Source: Chlorocebus sabaeus (taxonomy: Eukaryota > Chordata > Mammalia > Primates > Cercopithecidae). Taken from it: a stretch of 64,000 nucleotides of DNA. Shown here piece by piece: positions 33,401 through 43,225 of this stretch (its first letter is position 1; every line of letters begins with the position of its first letter). The DNA is taken from assembly GCF_047675955.1 (NCBI RefSeq), contig NC_132926.1, positions 10,802,576 to 10,866,575 of the forward strand. The letters run 5' to 3'. The translations under genes were made by a program, and so were the position numbers. Below the pieces are notes generated by a model. The model was given only the letters and a program-made list of their open reading frames with translations. It was not told the origin of the DNA and made no database searches.

Positions 33401-33969
33401 AGAGAATGGGCACCTCCCTGTGCCCACGCACCAGCCCACCTTCACCAGGGACTGGCTCTGGGGGAGACTCTGAGCTGCTGCAGACAGGCCTGGGCAGCCC
33501 CAGGAAAGGGAAGGAGGAGGGAGGAGAGCAGAGAGCGGAGAGCAGGATGGGGTGGAGGGGGCAGTGGAACAATAGCCAGGCCTGGCTTGTGGTTTGCGTC
33601 CTGAGAGAGGTGAGTCGACGCTTTCTTGTCATCAGACTTTCCAGTCACCTGCCTGGGAACCTGAGGAAAAGATTAGAGAGCCAAATACATATTGTTTCTT
33701 TTGTTGGAGGTGCCAAGTTTGGTGAGATGAATTGGCCATCTGTTCTCCTAGCTACAATCTCGAAAGCCAGGAACCTCTTTGCTCTCCCAGTTGCCAGTTT
33801 CCATCACTTGCTAACAAAAGCTGGGGGTCGGGGAGAAAACGCAGACTCCCCTACCTCTCCATGGCCCAGCTGGCTAACCCTCCGTGGGCCAGGGCACCTG
33901 CTCTAGGTCCACTGGGTGCCCTGGGCCTCAGACTCTAAAACTTAAAACTTGTGGGTGAGCTGGAAAAAG
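33401..33969 (+). other. Unique block with exon-like splice signals
   Basis: A pyrimidine-rich stretch ends in CACCTTCACCAG (about 33448), and a strong 5' splice consensus GAGAGGTGAGT occurs at about 33605-33615. This brackets about 160 bases open in one plus-strand frame, with a Gly/Glu/Arg-rich, low-information translation. It could be a non-coding RNA exon or chance. Confidence 0.25.
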
Positions 33970-34050
33970 CCCCCATGACCGGGGCTGACCCTGAGCCTTG
34001 GTTTCCCCATCTGTAGAGTGAGGGTGGACAGGAACCAGCACATCCTCGGA
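33970..34050 (+). repeat. MIR SINE fragment
   Basis: GAGCCTTGGTTTCCCCATCT, then GTAGAGTGAGGGTGGAC is the MIR core in sense orientation. Confidence 0.75.
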
Positions 34051-34689
34051 AGAGCAGAATTGATGGTGTCCTCTGAGGTCTGGGGAGGGAAAGGCCTTCT
34101 ACATGGGCAGCCCTGGGGAAGGTCCAGGTGGTGCTCGCCCTTTTTGGGCGCTTTGCTTGTTCCTGAGCCCGCTTTGCCAGGGTCCAACCATGGGGCCGCA
34201 AGAGCCTTCCATCTCCCCTTGAGCAAGCTTCAGAGCAAGGATTCTCAGCCTGAGGGCTGGTTTTCTCTGGCAGTTGTGGTGAATGGAGTTTAAAGCCCCA
34301 AGCAGGGATCTTCTTAATTTAGGAACTCCAAGAGGCCTGTGGCAGAATATTGGGTGGAAATGCATTTTCTTGGGACAGGGAGAATCATTTTCATCTGGTT
34401 CTCCAGGGACCCTGTGACCTTACAAAGGCTGAGAATGGGCGGCCTGGGACCTAGAGTTATCTAGAGTGGCAGCTCCAGATGGAGGGACACAGAGAACGAC
34501 TAAGTCCCCGCACCTCAAACGCAGGTGGTGTCAGAGGTGAATGCAAGTAGCCCAGATGCCTCTGAGCAGCTGCCGAGCGATGGCTGGTCAGGAGGGGACA
34601 GGTCCAGTGTGGACTCGGCTTCGGGAGCAGGGTGGTGGCTCTTGCCTCACTCACACAGATGCCTACTGCCCTCTGTCAAAGAAAACCAG
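34051..34689. other. Unique sequence, no gene seen
   Basis: GC-rich unique DNA with short overlapping frames; nothing assigned. Confidence 0.4.
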
Positions 34690-35110
34690 AGCTGGGCAGT
34701 AAAGCAGTGCAGACAGATTTTATTCAGACTATCGCAGTAGGGGAACAGAAATCTCAGGGCAGAACTGGGCTCAACTCCGAATACAGCCCAGGCAGGTGGG
34801 AGTTTATAGCCGAGGAACAGGGAGGGGGTCAGGGGATGGAAAATGGCCAAGAGGAAACATCAGGGGTAAAGGGGATTCTTGCTGAAGGCAGGTCAGGGTG
34901 ACCAGATATCCCCGGCGGCATGGTAGAGAATGACGAACCTGATCAGATATGAGGGTGATCATATGTCAAGGTGCTAAAATTGGATTTTACAAGGAAGTGC
35001 ACACATAGGGTTAGGAGAAGGTTCTGGAGCCTGACTGAAGCCTGTCCAAGCAAAGGCTCTTTGTCACCCCTCACGGATAGCTGCAGACTGGGACCCATGC
35101 AGGAAATGTG
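34690..35110 (-). mobile_element. Possible LTR-like repeat, antisense
   Basis: GACAGATTTTATTCAGACTA near the start gives AATAAAATCTGTC on the minus strand, as at an LTR polyadenylation site. Downstream words (GGGAGTTTATAGCCGAGGAA, GGAAACATCAGGGGTAAAGG) look repeat-like to me, but I cannot name the family. It may instead be unique DNA. Confidence 0.35.
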
Positions 35111-35294
35111 ACTTGCTATTTAGGCCTCACTTATGCTGTGCTAATGGCCTCAGCAGTCCAAGGGCTGACTTTGCAGCCTCCAGTCTCTATGCAAGTGACC
35201 CTGCTTCCTCCACTCCTCCTATTTCTCCAGAGGGCAAAGGAGTCCCTGGCAGATCATCCATCTGCACTAAGCTTTCTGAAGGCTTATTTTATTT

Positions 35295-35445
35295 AACTTT
35301 TAGAGCCATGACAGACATTTAGGCCCCGTTTCACAGATGCGGCCACTGAGGCTAAGAAAAGTGGAATGACACAGCCAAGGCTGCTCAGCCTGCAAGGGCC
35401 AGAGCCAGGACAGGAGCCCAAGCTGTCCCATTCCAGTGACTTCTA
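35295..35445 (-). repeat. MIR SINE
   Basis: Antisense MIR: CCGTTTCACAGATGCGGCCA, then CTGAGGCTAAGAAAAG, then CAAGGCTGCTCAGCCTGCAA. Confidence 0.85.
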
Positions 35446-36479
35446 CATGCAGCTCCAGGGCTGGTTCCTCACCCCCTCAGATCCCCATCAACAGGCCACT
35501 GGCCAGCACTTGGGCCAGTCTGGGCACAGCCAGTGTCCAGGACTTCATGTCCCCTGCCTCAGATGGGCCTGCAAGCTGCTGGCAGGTAACAAAATCCTAA
35601 AATGATTCCCAGCCCCGACAGCTCCCCACACACCCCTCCCCCACAGCGTGTCTGCTGTGCTCCATCCAAACTGATTACATCCAAACTGAGCCAGGGGCGG
35701 GGGGAGGGATGAGAGCAAGCCGGCCTCGAGAAGACTTGAAAGAAAATTTGAAACACACATGTGCTGCCCTGGCTCTGGTAACCCTAAGCCCTCAGCCCGT
35801 GTGGCCCAGCGGTCTCTATCCCCCCACTGCACCCCCATCCCCCACCCCCGCCACCTCCTCCCCTGACCCCACCTGTGTCTCTGAGGGGGCTGCTTTCCAG
35901 GCTCAGGCCCTGCCTGGGGCAACTGGCTGGGTCTCCAAGACCTGAAGAACTTGCAGCTGGGAGAGACCCCCACCACCAGAGCCCCCCTGTCTCAGAAGAG
36001 GACACTGACAGCCATAGAGGGAAGAAAGTTTGCCTGGGATAAAGCGTCAAATGGAGGCAAAACCCCATACTCCGCGCTCAGCGGGAGGGAGGAGGGTGCA
36101 GGCAGCTTAGAGCACAGCCCTTCCCTGAGCTCCGCTGGCCCGGCCTGAACTGCACCTCCTTTCTCTCTTCCCCTGCCCCCACCCTCATTCCCCGGAGAAC
36201 CTGTCTCTTCTCTGCCCTTGCACCTGCTGCCTTCTGCTCTAACCCTTTCCCAGTGAGCCTGGGCGGGGGACCCTCAGGGTTCTGGGTCTAGAGTTTGAAG
36301 AGGGGGTGGAGTTGGCGCGAGCTGGCTCTAAGAGCTGGAGCCAGGGTTGGGAACCAAAGGTGAGTCCAAGTGACAGGCCCTGCCTCATGCTGTTTATATG
36401 GAACGTCCTTCTAGCAATCAGCTTATGGCCTCCAAACATGTGGCTTCAATCTTTCCTTTGAAATATTGGTGGTGGGGGG
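35446..36479. other. GC-rich unique sequence, no gene seen
   Basis: C-rich tracts near 35815-35875 and overlapping frames on both strands. No CpG island, domain or splice pair supports a gene. Confidence 0.4.
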
Positions 36480-36650
36480 CGGAGGGCTGCTGCTGCCAGC
36501 ACTCGCTGGATGGCTCTCTGTGCAGCCCAGCTGAGCACTTGTTGTAAACGAATCGCTCGGAGGCCTGTGCCTCTCGCCAATGTTACTCACACTTGGTTTG
36601 CAAGCAGGATTCCTGTGTGGGAGGGTGTGGCCTGGGAACAGGGCTGAGGG
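36480..36650. other. Candidate regulatory block
   Basis: Unique block containing CACTTGTTGTAAACGAATCG (E-box-like and forkhead-like words), CTCGCCAATGTTACTCACAC and GGAGGGTGTGGCC (KLF/SP-like). It keeps CpGs in AT-leaning words, which is unusual in decayed DNA. Confidence 0.3.
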
Positions 36651-36689
36651 GCTGGAGGAGCCGCCGCCGGGCAGCAAGGGGAAGGGCGT

Positions 36690-36850
36690 GGGGCTTCGGA
36701 GGCAAGCAGGGCTGGGTGTGCCTCCTAGCTCAGGCATTGTGAGCTGGTGGTCATAGCCTGGGCAGCTGGCTTTACACCCCCTAAGGCTTTGTTTCTGCAT
36801 CTGTCAAGTGGACACACGGGATCATCATATAATAAAGTGCAACGATGACA
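36690..36850 (+). repeat. MIR SINE
   Basis: Sense MIR: GGCTTTGTTTCTGCATCTGT, then CAAGTGGACACACGGGATCA. Confidence 0.75.
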
Positions 36851-37509
36851 TGTGGCTTTAGCAGTGCTGCACACGACGTGCTCAGCTTGTGCGAGCCCTC
36901 CCCTCATCCCTCCCCTTATCTGCCCGCCCCTCCTGAGGCTTCTTGTCTGCTGCCTTTTGGCCTGACTTCTGTGCATGGCTGCTTTCTGTTGGCTTCACAT
37001 GGTATGTTCTGGAAGTCAGGAGAAAAGGATCTGGAGCAAAGCTTTGTCAGGGATTGGTCGGGGAGGTTCTGGATAAGACCCTTTCCCTCTGAGGGCCTCA
37101 GTTCTCTGAGCCATAAAGTGGCGGTGGTGGGTGGGAGTGGGGTGGGGTGGCTGGATGAGAGGCCCCATGAGCAATTTCCTCATCTCATATTCAGGGGCTC
37201 TAGGAGGCCCAGGAAGACAAAAGTCCCAGGGCTTGAGCTCCCAGGATTGGGTAAGGGCAGGGCCGGGGTGGCTGGATGTGAGTTCTCTGAGATGTGGAAC
37301 AGGTGTGCTGAGCTTCCCTCGGCAGGTGTGGAGGGTGTGTCCTCCCCACTGGGCCCCGGCCTCCCACTGCTGCCTCCGACTCACCTCTCCACCTACCCCC
37401 ACCTCTCCCTCTTTGTGACAAACCATCAAGTGACCTGACTCCCAGGCCCCAGCAGGCACACTTCTTAGGGTGACAGAAGTGTGGTAAGAAACATTTCCCT
37501 AACAGCTCC
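36851..37509. other. GC-rich unique sequence, no gene seen
   Basis: Contains a MIR core (GGCCTCAGTTCTCTGAGCCA, near 37095) and G-rich runs. Overlapping open frames of up to 197 codons on both strands look compositional. Confidence 0.4.
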
Positions 37510-37625
37510 TTCAAAACCTCCAGGGGTGCTGTTAAAATGCAGAGTTTAGGGCCCCAGCCCGGACAAATGGCATGGGCGTCTTCAGAGACAAAGCCCTGGA
37601 ATCAGCATCTTAGCTAACTCACTGG
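37510..37625 (-). mobile_element. MER5A-like hAT fragment
   Basis: CTGTTAAAATGCAGAGTTTA, then GGGCCCCAGCCC, then GGAATCAGCATC resembles part of MER5A. Confidence 0.5.
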
Positions 37626-37679
37626 GTAATTACGGAGAGCATCCAGGTTCAAGGATCCATTACTGGCAAGGGGTGCAGG

Positions 37680-37844
37680 TTTTGGGGTTTGCTGGACCTG
37701 GGTTTAAATTGTGGACCTGCTCTCAGCTGGCTGTGGGACCTTCAGCCACAAATTTCCCCCTTTCCTACCTCAGTTTTCTCATTTGTTAAGTAAAAAATAA
37801 TTGTTCCCATTTCACAAGGTTGTAGCAGGGATTAAATATTATCG
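37680..37844 (+). repeat. MIR SINE
   Basis: Sense MIR: GACCTGGGTTTAAATTGTGG, then CCTCAGTTTTCTCATTTGTT, then GTAGCAGGGATTAAATATTA. Confidence 0.88.
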
Positions 37845-38278
37845 GTATTAGGTTCCTGGGGCTGCCATTACAAATTACCACAAAGAGACAACTTAAAACA
37901 ACAGGTCCGGAGGTCAGAAGTTCAAAATCAAGGTCTCAGCAGGGTTCCCTCCAAAGGCCCTACGGAAGAATTCTTCCTTGCTCTCCTAGCTTCTGGCAGC
38001 TGTTGGCAGTCCTTGGCATTCCTTGGCTTGTAGCTGCATCACTCCAGTTCCCACCTCTGTGTACACGTGGCTTCTTCCCTCTGTGTTTGTCGGTGTCCAA
38101 AGTTCCTTCTTCTTATGAAGGCTACAGTCACTGGATTAGGGCCCACCCTGATCTCATATATGACTTCATCTTAGTTTGATTATATCTCCAGAGACTTTCT
38201 TTCCAAATGAGGCCACAGTCACACAAGTATCAGGAGTTAGGACTCTTTTGGGGGGACACAATTCAACCCAGTGCATCA
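37845..38278. mobile_element. LTR/MER-like repeat, near full length
   Basis: GGTTCCTGGGGCTGCCATTA, then CAAATTACCACAAAGAG, then CATTCCTTGGCTTGTAGCTG, then GGATTAGGGCCCACCCTGAT, then GGGGGGACACAATTCAACCC occur in consensus order. This is the fuller relative of 14850-15140. Non-coding. Confidence 0.8.
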
Positions 38279-38384
38279 TCCATGCAGTGCCTGGCCATGG
38301 AAGATGCTTATGGTGGGTGGATAGATAGATACAGAGTGAGAGCAAGAGAGGAAGGATGCTGTGTGTCCTTGAAGAGACACATGC

Positions 38385-38438
38385 CCTCTCTGTGCCTCAG
38401 TCTTCCCATTTGTAACCTGGGAGATAAGAGTGCCTTCT
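38385..38438 (+). repeat. MIR SINE, 5' part (split by Alu)
   Basis: CTCTGTGCCTCAGTCTTCCC, then ATTTGTAACCTGGGAGATAA. It resumes after the Alu at 38731 with CTTACCCTAGGTGTTATGAG. Confidence 0.8.
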
Positions 38439-38730
38439 GGCTGGATGCGGTGGCTCACGCCTGTAATCCCAACAATTTGGGAGACTCAGGTGGATGGATC
38501 ATTTGAGTTCAGGAGTTCGAGACCAGCCTGGCCAACATATTGAAACCCTGTCTCTACTAAAAATACAAAATTAGCCAGGCGTGGTGGTGGATACCTGTTG
38601 TCCCAGCCTCTTGGGAGGCTGAGGCAGGAAAATTGCTTGAACTAGGGAGGTGGAGTTTGCAGTAAGCTGAGATTGCACCACTGTACTCTCACCTGGGCGA
38701 CAGAGCAAGACTTTGTCTCCAAAAAAAAAA
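38439..38730 (+). mobile_element. Alu SINE inserted in a MIR
   Basis: Complete sense Alu with a 10-nt A tail. Probable decayed target duplication AGTGCCTTCT / AGTATCTTCT. Confidence 0.95.
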
Positions 38731-38800
38731 GTATCTTCTTACCCTAGGTGTTATGAGGAAATGTCCACAGAGGACCTGGTGCACAGAGATGCTCAAGAAA

Positions 38801-39539
38801 TGGCAGTTCCTTCCCCATAAAGAAACAGTGACACCCTGAGGGACATGTGGTGGCTAGTGTCCACAGTGGCTTTCCCTTGTGACCGGGAGAGGAGGAATGG
38901 AGGGTCAGGAAAGGTACAGTGCACAGGTTGGTGCTTTTCAGAAGCCCCAGGGTCATGGAGGGAGAGGGTTTGGTGAGCCATTGACCTTGGAGTCTGCGAT
39001 GCATCCACCCCCACAGGTCTGAGCACGCAACCAGGTGCTGGTGTCCAAGAGCCAGGCAAGACCGTGTCGGCAGGCTGCATCTGGCAGAATGTTTTGTACT
39101 GGAGTGATTGGAAGTGACGGCTGAGCTGGGCGGGGAATGAGCAGGGCAGAGGAGCCAGCAGGCCGGCTGTAGGCTCAAGCTGCAATGCATTAGTCCAGGG
39201 TCTGGGCTAGGGGTGGGGGATGGGGAAAGGGAGGTGACACCTGGGGAAGGAGGGGGTGCTTCTAGATGGGAAGCAAGAAAGTAGAACCCCTAGGGAAGAC
39301 CCTGGAAGCCAGAGGGTGGGCTGACAGAGAGGCAAGGGCCGTGGAGGTCGCTGGGCTGAGAGTCTCAACCGTGCATTTCTGTAGAATCCTCACAACCTCT
39401 GGAATCAGATGCTCGCCTAGCTCCATTTCACGGATAAGGAACCCATTTCCTTTTTCATTTACCTGCCTGGCTCCTCCTTCTCCACCTCCTATTACTCCCC
39501 CTTCTCAGCCCTCACCACAAAACCACACAGCTTTTTGAT
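38801..39539. other. Unique sequence, no gene seen
   Basis: The minus-strand frame of about 148 codons at 38744-39190 overlaps the split MIR and shows no domain. Nothing assigned. Confidence 0.4.
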
Positions 39540-39740
39540 ATCTGTAAGTTGGGTTCAAATCCCAGCTCCACTGCTTGCTGGCTGTTTGACTGAACAAGTC
39601 ACTTCCCTTCTCTAAGTCTCCATGTTCTCATCTGTCAGATAGTTCCAGCTTCGTGGGTGCTCTGGGAAATGGGAAGAAAGTGCATGGGCCATGGAAAATG
39701 GTACATGGTGGCTGCTCAATAGATGTGTGCTTCTTTGCAC
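39540..39740 (+). repeat. MIR SINE
   Basis: Sense MIR: GTTCAAATCCCAGCTCCACT, then TGTTCTCATCTGTCAGATAG, then TGGCTGCTCAATAGATGTGT. Confidence 0.92.
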
Positions 39741-40177
39741 GTCTCCTGCTGCCCTGTAATCCAAGGCTCCAGCAGGCTCTGGCCAGTGACAGGGCCCCAC
39801 CTGGTGGGATGGGGACTCTACCCCAGACATCTAGACAGCCAGATGCAGACCTTCAAGCGGCTGCCGAGGCCCTCTGCCGACCTGGGTTAAGTGAAGGGGG
39901 GCCATCAGCAGCCAGACAAAAAGCCAGCTCTGCCTTGCTCTGTCCCTTCCCTGGTTCTTCCTTCTGGGATCCTTTACAGGGCCAGGCAGAGAGTGAGTGA
40001 CAGTTTCCCGGGAGCACTTGCTCAAGATACCCTCGTACCTGGGAAAATGACAGTTGGCCTTGGAGCTGCCGAGGCCCTCAGCCACCAGGTGGGCTGGTCC
40101 ACAGCAGCAATTCGCCCTAAGAGAAGATGAAACATAATTACCCTTTCTTCTCCAAGTCCAGGGGAGACCTCCCTCAC
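39741..40177. other. Unique sequence, no gene seen
   Basis: Unique stretch next to the exon-like block that follows. Confidence 0.4.
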
Positions 40178-40352
40178 CCGCTCATCCTGGGAAATCAAGC
40201 CTTGTCTTCCTGTGGTCCCTATTCCCCAACAGTGTTCCAGTAAATTAGCCAGCAGAAGGCAGGTCTCCTGTGGGTTCATCAAAAGTTTGCCCATGTCTTG
40301 GACGAACTGCACGGAAGAATACTCCTCCAGCTGCTCGCGCTCCGAGCACGGT
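40178..40352 (-). other. Exon-like open stretch, protein unknown
   Basis: On the minus strand an acceptor-like TATCTTTATCACGCAG ends at 40353. The next 175 bases are open in one frame and end at GATGAGCGG|GTGAGG, a usable 5' splice site. The frame gives 58 complete codons with heptad-like, amphipathic text (SEREQLEEYSSVQFV, then LLLANLLEH) that looks more protein-like than other frames in the window. CpG-containing Arg and Ser codons are kept. I do not recognise the protein; no partner exon was identified nearby, and an antisense MIR lies just upstream. It may be a real exon of a sparse gene, a relic, or chance. Confidence 0.25.
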
Positions 40353-40419
40353 CTGCGTGATAAAGATAATAATAATGTTTCTTTTGTCCTTCTGTGATGT
40401 GTCGATATGATTCAGGAAA

Positions 40420-40500
40420 AAATACCATGAATCCCCTCAGATGAGAAAGCTACGACTCAGAGAGGAGAAATGATCCACATAAGGTGAAAAAGCTGTGCAA
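40420..40500 (-). repeat. MIR SINE fragment
   Basis: CAGATGAGAAAGCTACGACT, then CAGAGAGGAGAAATGATCCA is an antisense MIR core. Confidence 0.7.
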
Positions 40501-41109
40501 GTAGCTATTGGAGCAGAGTCAGCTGCCGTGATTCATGGCGTCAGTGCGCTTTGGTGTCCTGCCACGTTTCCAAGCTTTGTAGGAAACAATCTTATGGAAC
40601 CAGTTGCTGAGTGGATGGAAGGGATATGGTGTAAAGGTATCATCTACTTCATCCTGCAGTGGGTTTGTTACCTGCTCCGGGTGACAAATAAGAACTCTGT
40701 GATTCTCTTGGAAAAAGGGAATGGTTTGTCTTTGTGGACTATAGAGAGTTATAGAAATACCTGCCAAGAAACTCAGGAACAAGTTTACAGTAAAATTGCA
40801 GTCATTGTGGCTCTTCAGACTTCATGTCCTGAATACCTTTCACTTTCTCCCACATTGGCGAATGGCCCTTTTTCTGGTCCTGAATGTCTGCTTATGGTGT
40901 TTCTTTAACTCGTGCACACTGGTCTACCACAGATCCTTTCCAGAATAAGACGAAGTACACAAACAAGCAGATATTCATTGACCATTGTTATTACTGCTTG
41001 GGGATTTTCATAGTTTCAGTGAGCTGGGTGTAATCTGATCAGGGCAGGATTCAGTCTGATGACCAAGTGCCTTGGGGAAAAATTCACCTGAGACTGTCCA
41101 CACAGCCAG
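40501..41109 (+). other. Unique block with an unassigned open frame
   Basis: A plus-strand frame of 137 codons spans 40495-40908 and begins inside the MIR. The translation (for example LLEKGNGLSLWTIESYR) matches nothing I recognise. The opposite strand is also open for 87 codons. It may be an unrecognised old repeat or chance. Confidence 0.25.
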
Positions 41110-41345
41110 ACACAGCACCTGTTAACAAGTATTTACCGAGCACCAACTATATGGCAAGTGTTGTTCTAGGTACAGACGTGGAAAACAAGATAGACAATGT
41201 CTACTTCCTCACAGGGAGACAGACAACAAACAAATATTTAGATAATAGCTTTATTTTAGATGTGACAAGTGCTGAAGGGACAGAGGCAGGTTTGGAATGA
41301 GTGTACTTAGGGCAGGCAAGAGGTTCCCTTGAAGAAGTGACACTG
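41110..41345 (+). repeat. Ancient L2-like repeat, 5' part (split by Alu)
   Basis: ACCGAGCACCAACTATATGG, then GTGTTGTTCTAGGTACAGAC, then GACAGACAACAAACAAATAT fits the old family also seen at 2035 and 42975. It continues after the Alu and its tail at about 42150. Confidence 0.6.
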
Positions 41346-41640
41346 GGCCAGGCCCGATGGCTCACGCCTGTAATCCCAGCACTTTGGGAGACCGAGGAGG
41401 TGGATCACCTGGGTCAGGAGTTTGAGACCAGCCTGGCCAACATGGTGTAACCTCATCTCTAGTAAAAATACAAAAATTAGCCAAGCATGGTGACGCACAC
41501 CTGTAATCCCAGCTACTCAGGAGGTTAAGACAGGAGAATCGCTTGAACCCAGGAGCCGAAGGTTGTAGAGAGCCGAGATCATGCCACTACACTCCAGCCT
41601 GGGCAACAGAACAAGATTCCATCAAAAAAAAAAAAAAAAA
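41346..41640 (+). mobile_element. Alu SINE with giant purine tail
   Basis: Complete sense Alu (GGCCAGGCCCGATGGCTCAC to CCATCAAAA). Its A run (41624-41640) leads straight into the purine array. AGTGACACTGG just before the Alu and AGAGACATTGG just after the array match at 9 of 11 positions and look like the target duplication. This places the whole array inside the insertion. Confidence 0.93.
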
Positions 41641-42150
41641 GAAGGAGGAGGAGGAGGAGAAGAACAAGGACAAGGACAAGGAGAAGGAGAAGGAGAAGGA
41701 GAAGAAGAAAGAAGAGAAGGAGAAGGAGAAGAAGAAAGAAGAGAAGGAGAAGAAGAAAGAAGAGAAGGAGAAGGAGAAGAAGAAAGAAGAGAAGGAGAAG
41801 GAGAAGAAGAAAGAAGAGAAGGAGAAGGAGAAGAAGAAAGAAGAGAAGGAGAAGAAGAAAGAAGAGAAGGAGAAGGAGAAGAAGAAAGAAGAGAAGGAGA
41901 AGGGGAAGAAGAAAGAAGAGAAGGAGAAGGAGAAGAAGAAAGAAGAGAAGGAGAAGGAGAAGAAGAAAGAAGAGAAGGAGAAGGAGAAGAAGAAAGAAGA
42001 GAAGGAGAAGAAGAAAGAAGAGAAGGAGAAGGAAAAGAAGAAAGAAGAGAAGGAGAAGAAGAAAGAAGAGAAGGAGAAGGAGAAGAAGAAAGAAGAGAAG
42101 GAGAAGGAGAAGAAGAAAGAAGAGAAGGAGAAGGAGAAGGACAAGGAGAG
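41641..42150 (+). repeat. Polypurine 27/21-bp minisatellite
   Basis: Array of GAGAAGGAGAAG/AAGAAAGAA-type units, mostly 27 bp and sometimes 21 bp. From 41678 to 42141 every base on the plus strand is A or G (464 nt without a pyrimidine). In units the order is roughly L S L L L S L L L L L S L S L L. All units are multiples of three, so several frames are open (Lys/Glu, Gly/Glu/Arg, or Leu/Phe and Ser on the other strand). None is a gene. Confidence 0.97.
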
Positions 42151-42425
42151 ACATTGGAGGTAAGACCACAATGCCAAGGAGCAGCTGTGCAAAGACTGAA
42201 GGAGGAGCACTCTAGGCAAAAAATGCAAAGGCCCTGGGGCCAGGAGGAGTGAGATGCATTAGAAGGAACTTGTGGCAGAAATGTAGATGAGTTCAGAGAA
42301 GCTGGCAGAGGCCATATCACCAAGGTTTAGAGGCCTGCAGTGAAGAGCTGGGCTTTTTCTAAGTGTGATGTGAAGACACTGGAAGGTTTTAGCATGGGGT
42401 ATGATATGACCTTTGCACTTGTCAC
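42151..42425 (+). repeat. Ancient L2-like repeat, 3' continuation
   Basis: GGAGGAGCACTCTAGGCAAA, then AAATGCAAAGGCCCTGGGGC, then GGAAGGTTTTAGCATGGGGT continue the old repeat interrupted at 41345. Confidence 0.6.
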
Positions 42426-42764
42426 TCACACAAATGAGCTTTACTTCCACTAAGTGGTGGGTTCATATTTGAGAAGCCAGCTGCTTTTTCAGAGTGATAA
42501 TAGTGCTTCGAATTCTTCCATTTCCACATTTGCTTTGGAACTCTGCCAAGACCACTCGTGATCATATTTTTTCAAGTATACGTTTTAGTGTTTCTTCAAA
42601 GTGAGGTGTCTAGAACATTACTGGAATATTAATTTTTCTGGAATATTAAGGTTATTTTCTCAAAGAACCTTAGTTTTATGCTTATAGTCTTTTTAGTTAC
42701 TTTCTCAAACTACATTTCAGAGAAGGACTTTGCAACAGAATGGGGCTCGTTGGTAATTCCTCAG

Positions 42765-42905
42765 TAATGATGTTCATTGTTATCATTTATTGAGCACTAA
42801 GTGCTGAACTCACTGGTAAGCATTTTGCAAATGTGGTTTTATGTAGTTCTCACCATAACCCTTTCTCCATTTGTAGATATAGGAACTGAGGCTTAAATAA
42901 TCGCC
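42765..42905 (-). repeat. MIR SINE
   Basis: Antisense MIR: TTATCATTTATTGAGCACTA, then CCATTTGTAGATATAGGAAC, then TGAGGCTTAAATAA. Confidence 0.82.
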
Positions 42906-42974
42906 TTGATTAATATGAAATGCCTACATGTAGTACAATCCTGAATTTATCTTTCAAGGGATCTTTCTTCTGCC

Positions 42975-43225
42975 TTCTGCGTCAGGCACTATGCTAAGAT
43001 CTAGAGACCCAGCAGTGAACAAGAAAGACATGGTTCCTGCTCCAGAAAGCCGCGTTTCTAATGATGGAAGTTGCCTGGGAGACAGGCAATGACCCTACAG
43101 GAGAATAAAAATGAAAATAAAGGATGATCCAGAACACAAGAGGAGACTCCTGACTGAGACTTCAAGGGTCCAGGGAAGGCTTCCTGGCTGGCGTGACTTG
43201 TAGGATGAAGAATCCTGAAAGATGG
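42975..43225 (+). repeat. Ancient L2-like repeat
   Basis: GTCAGGCACTATGCTAAGAT, then CCCAGCAGTGAACAAGAAAG, then GGGAGACAGGCAATGACC, then CCAGGGAAGGCTTCCTGG, in the expected order. Confidence 0.65.

Noticed and set aside
36655..36700. Short GCCGCCGCCGGG patch as a CpG island.
   Set aside because: Only tens of bases long; flanks are CpG-poor.
36845..37459. Open frames of 197 and 147 codons on opposite strands.
   Set aside because: GC-rich unique DNA with both strands open; no splice pair, domain or known homolog.
41543..42323. Open frames of about 200-233 codons on both strands (Lys/Glu, Gly/Glu/Arg, Leu/Phe, Ser-rich).
   Set aside because: They run through an Alu and a polypurine array whose units are multiples of three. 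Low complexity, with no start, splice or domain support.
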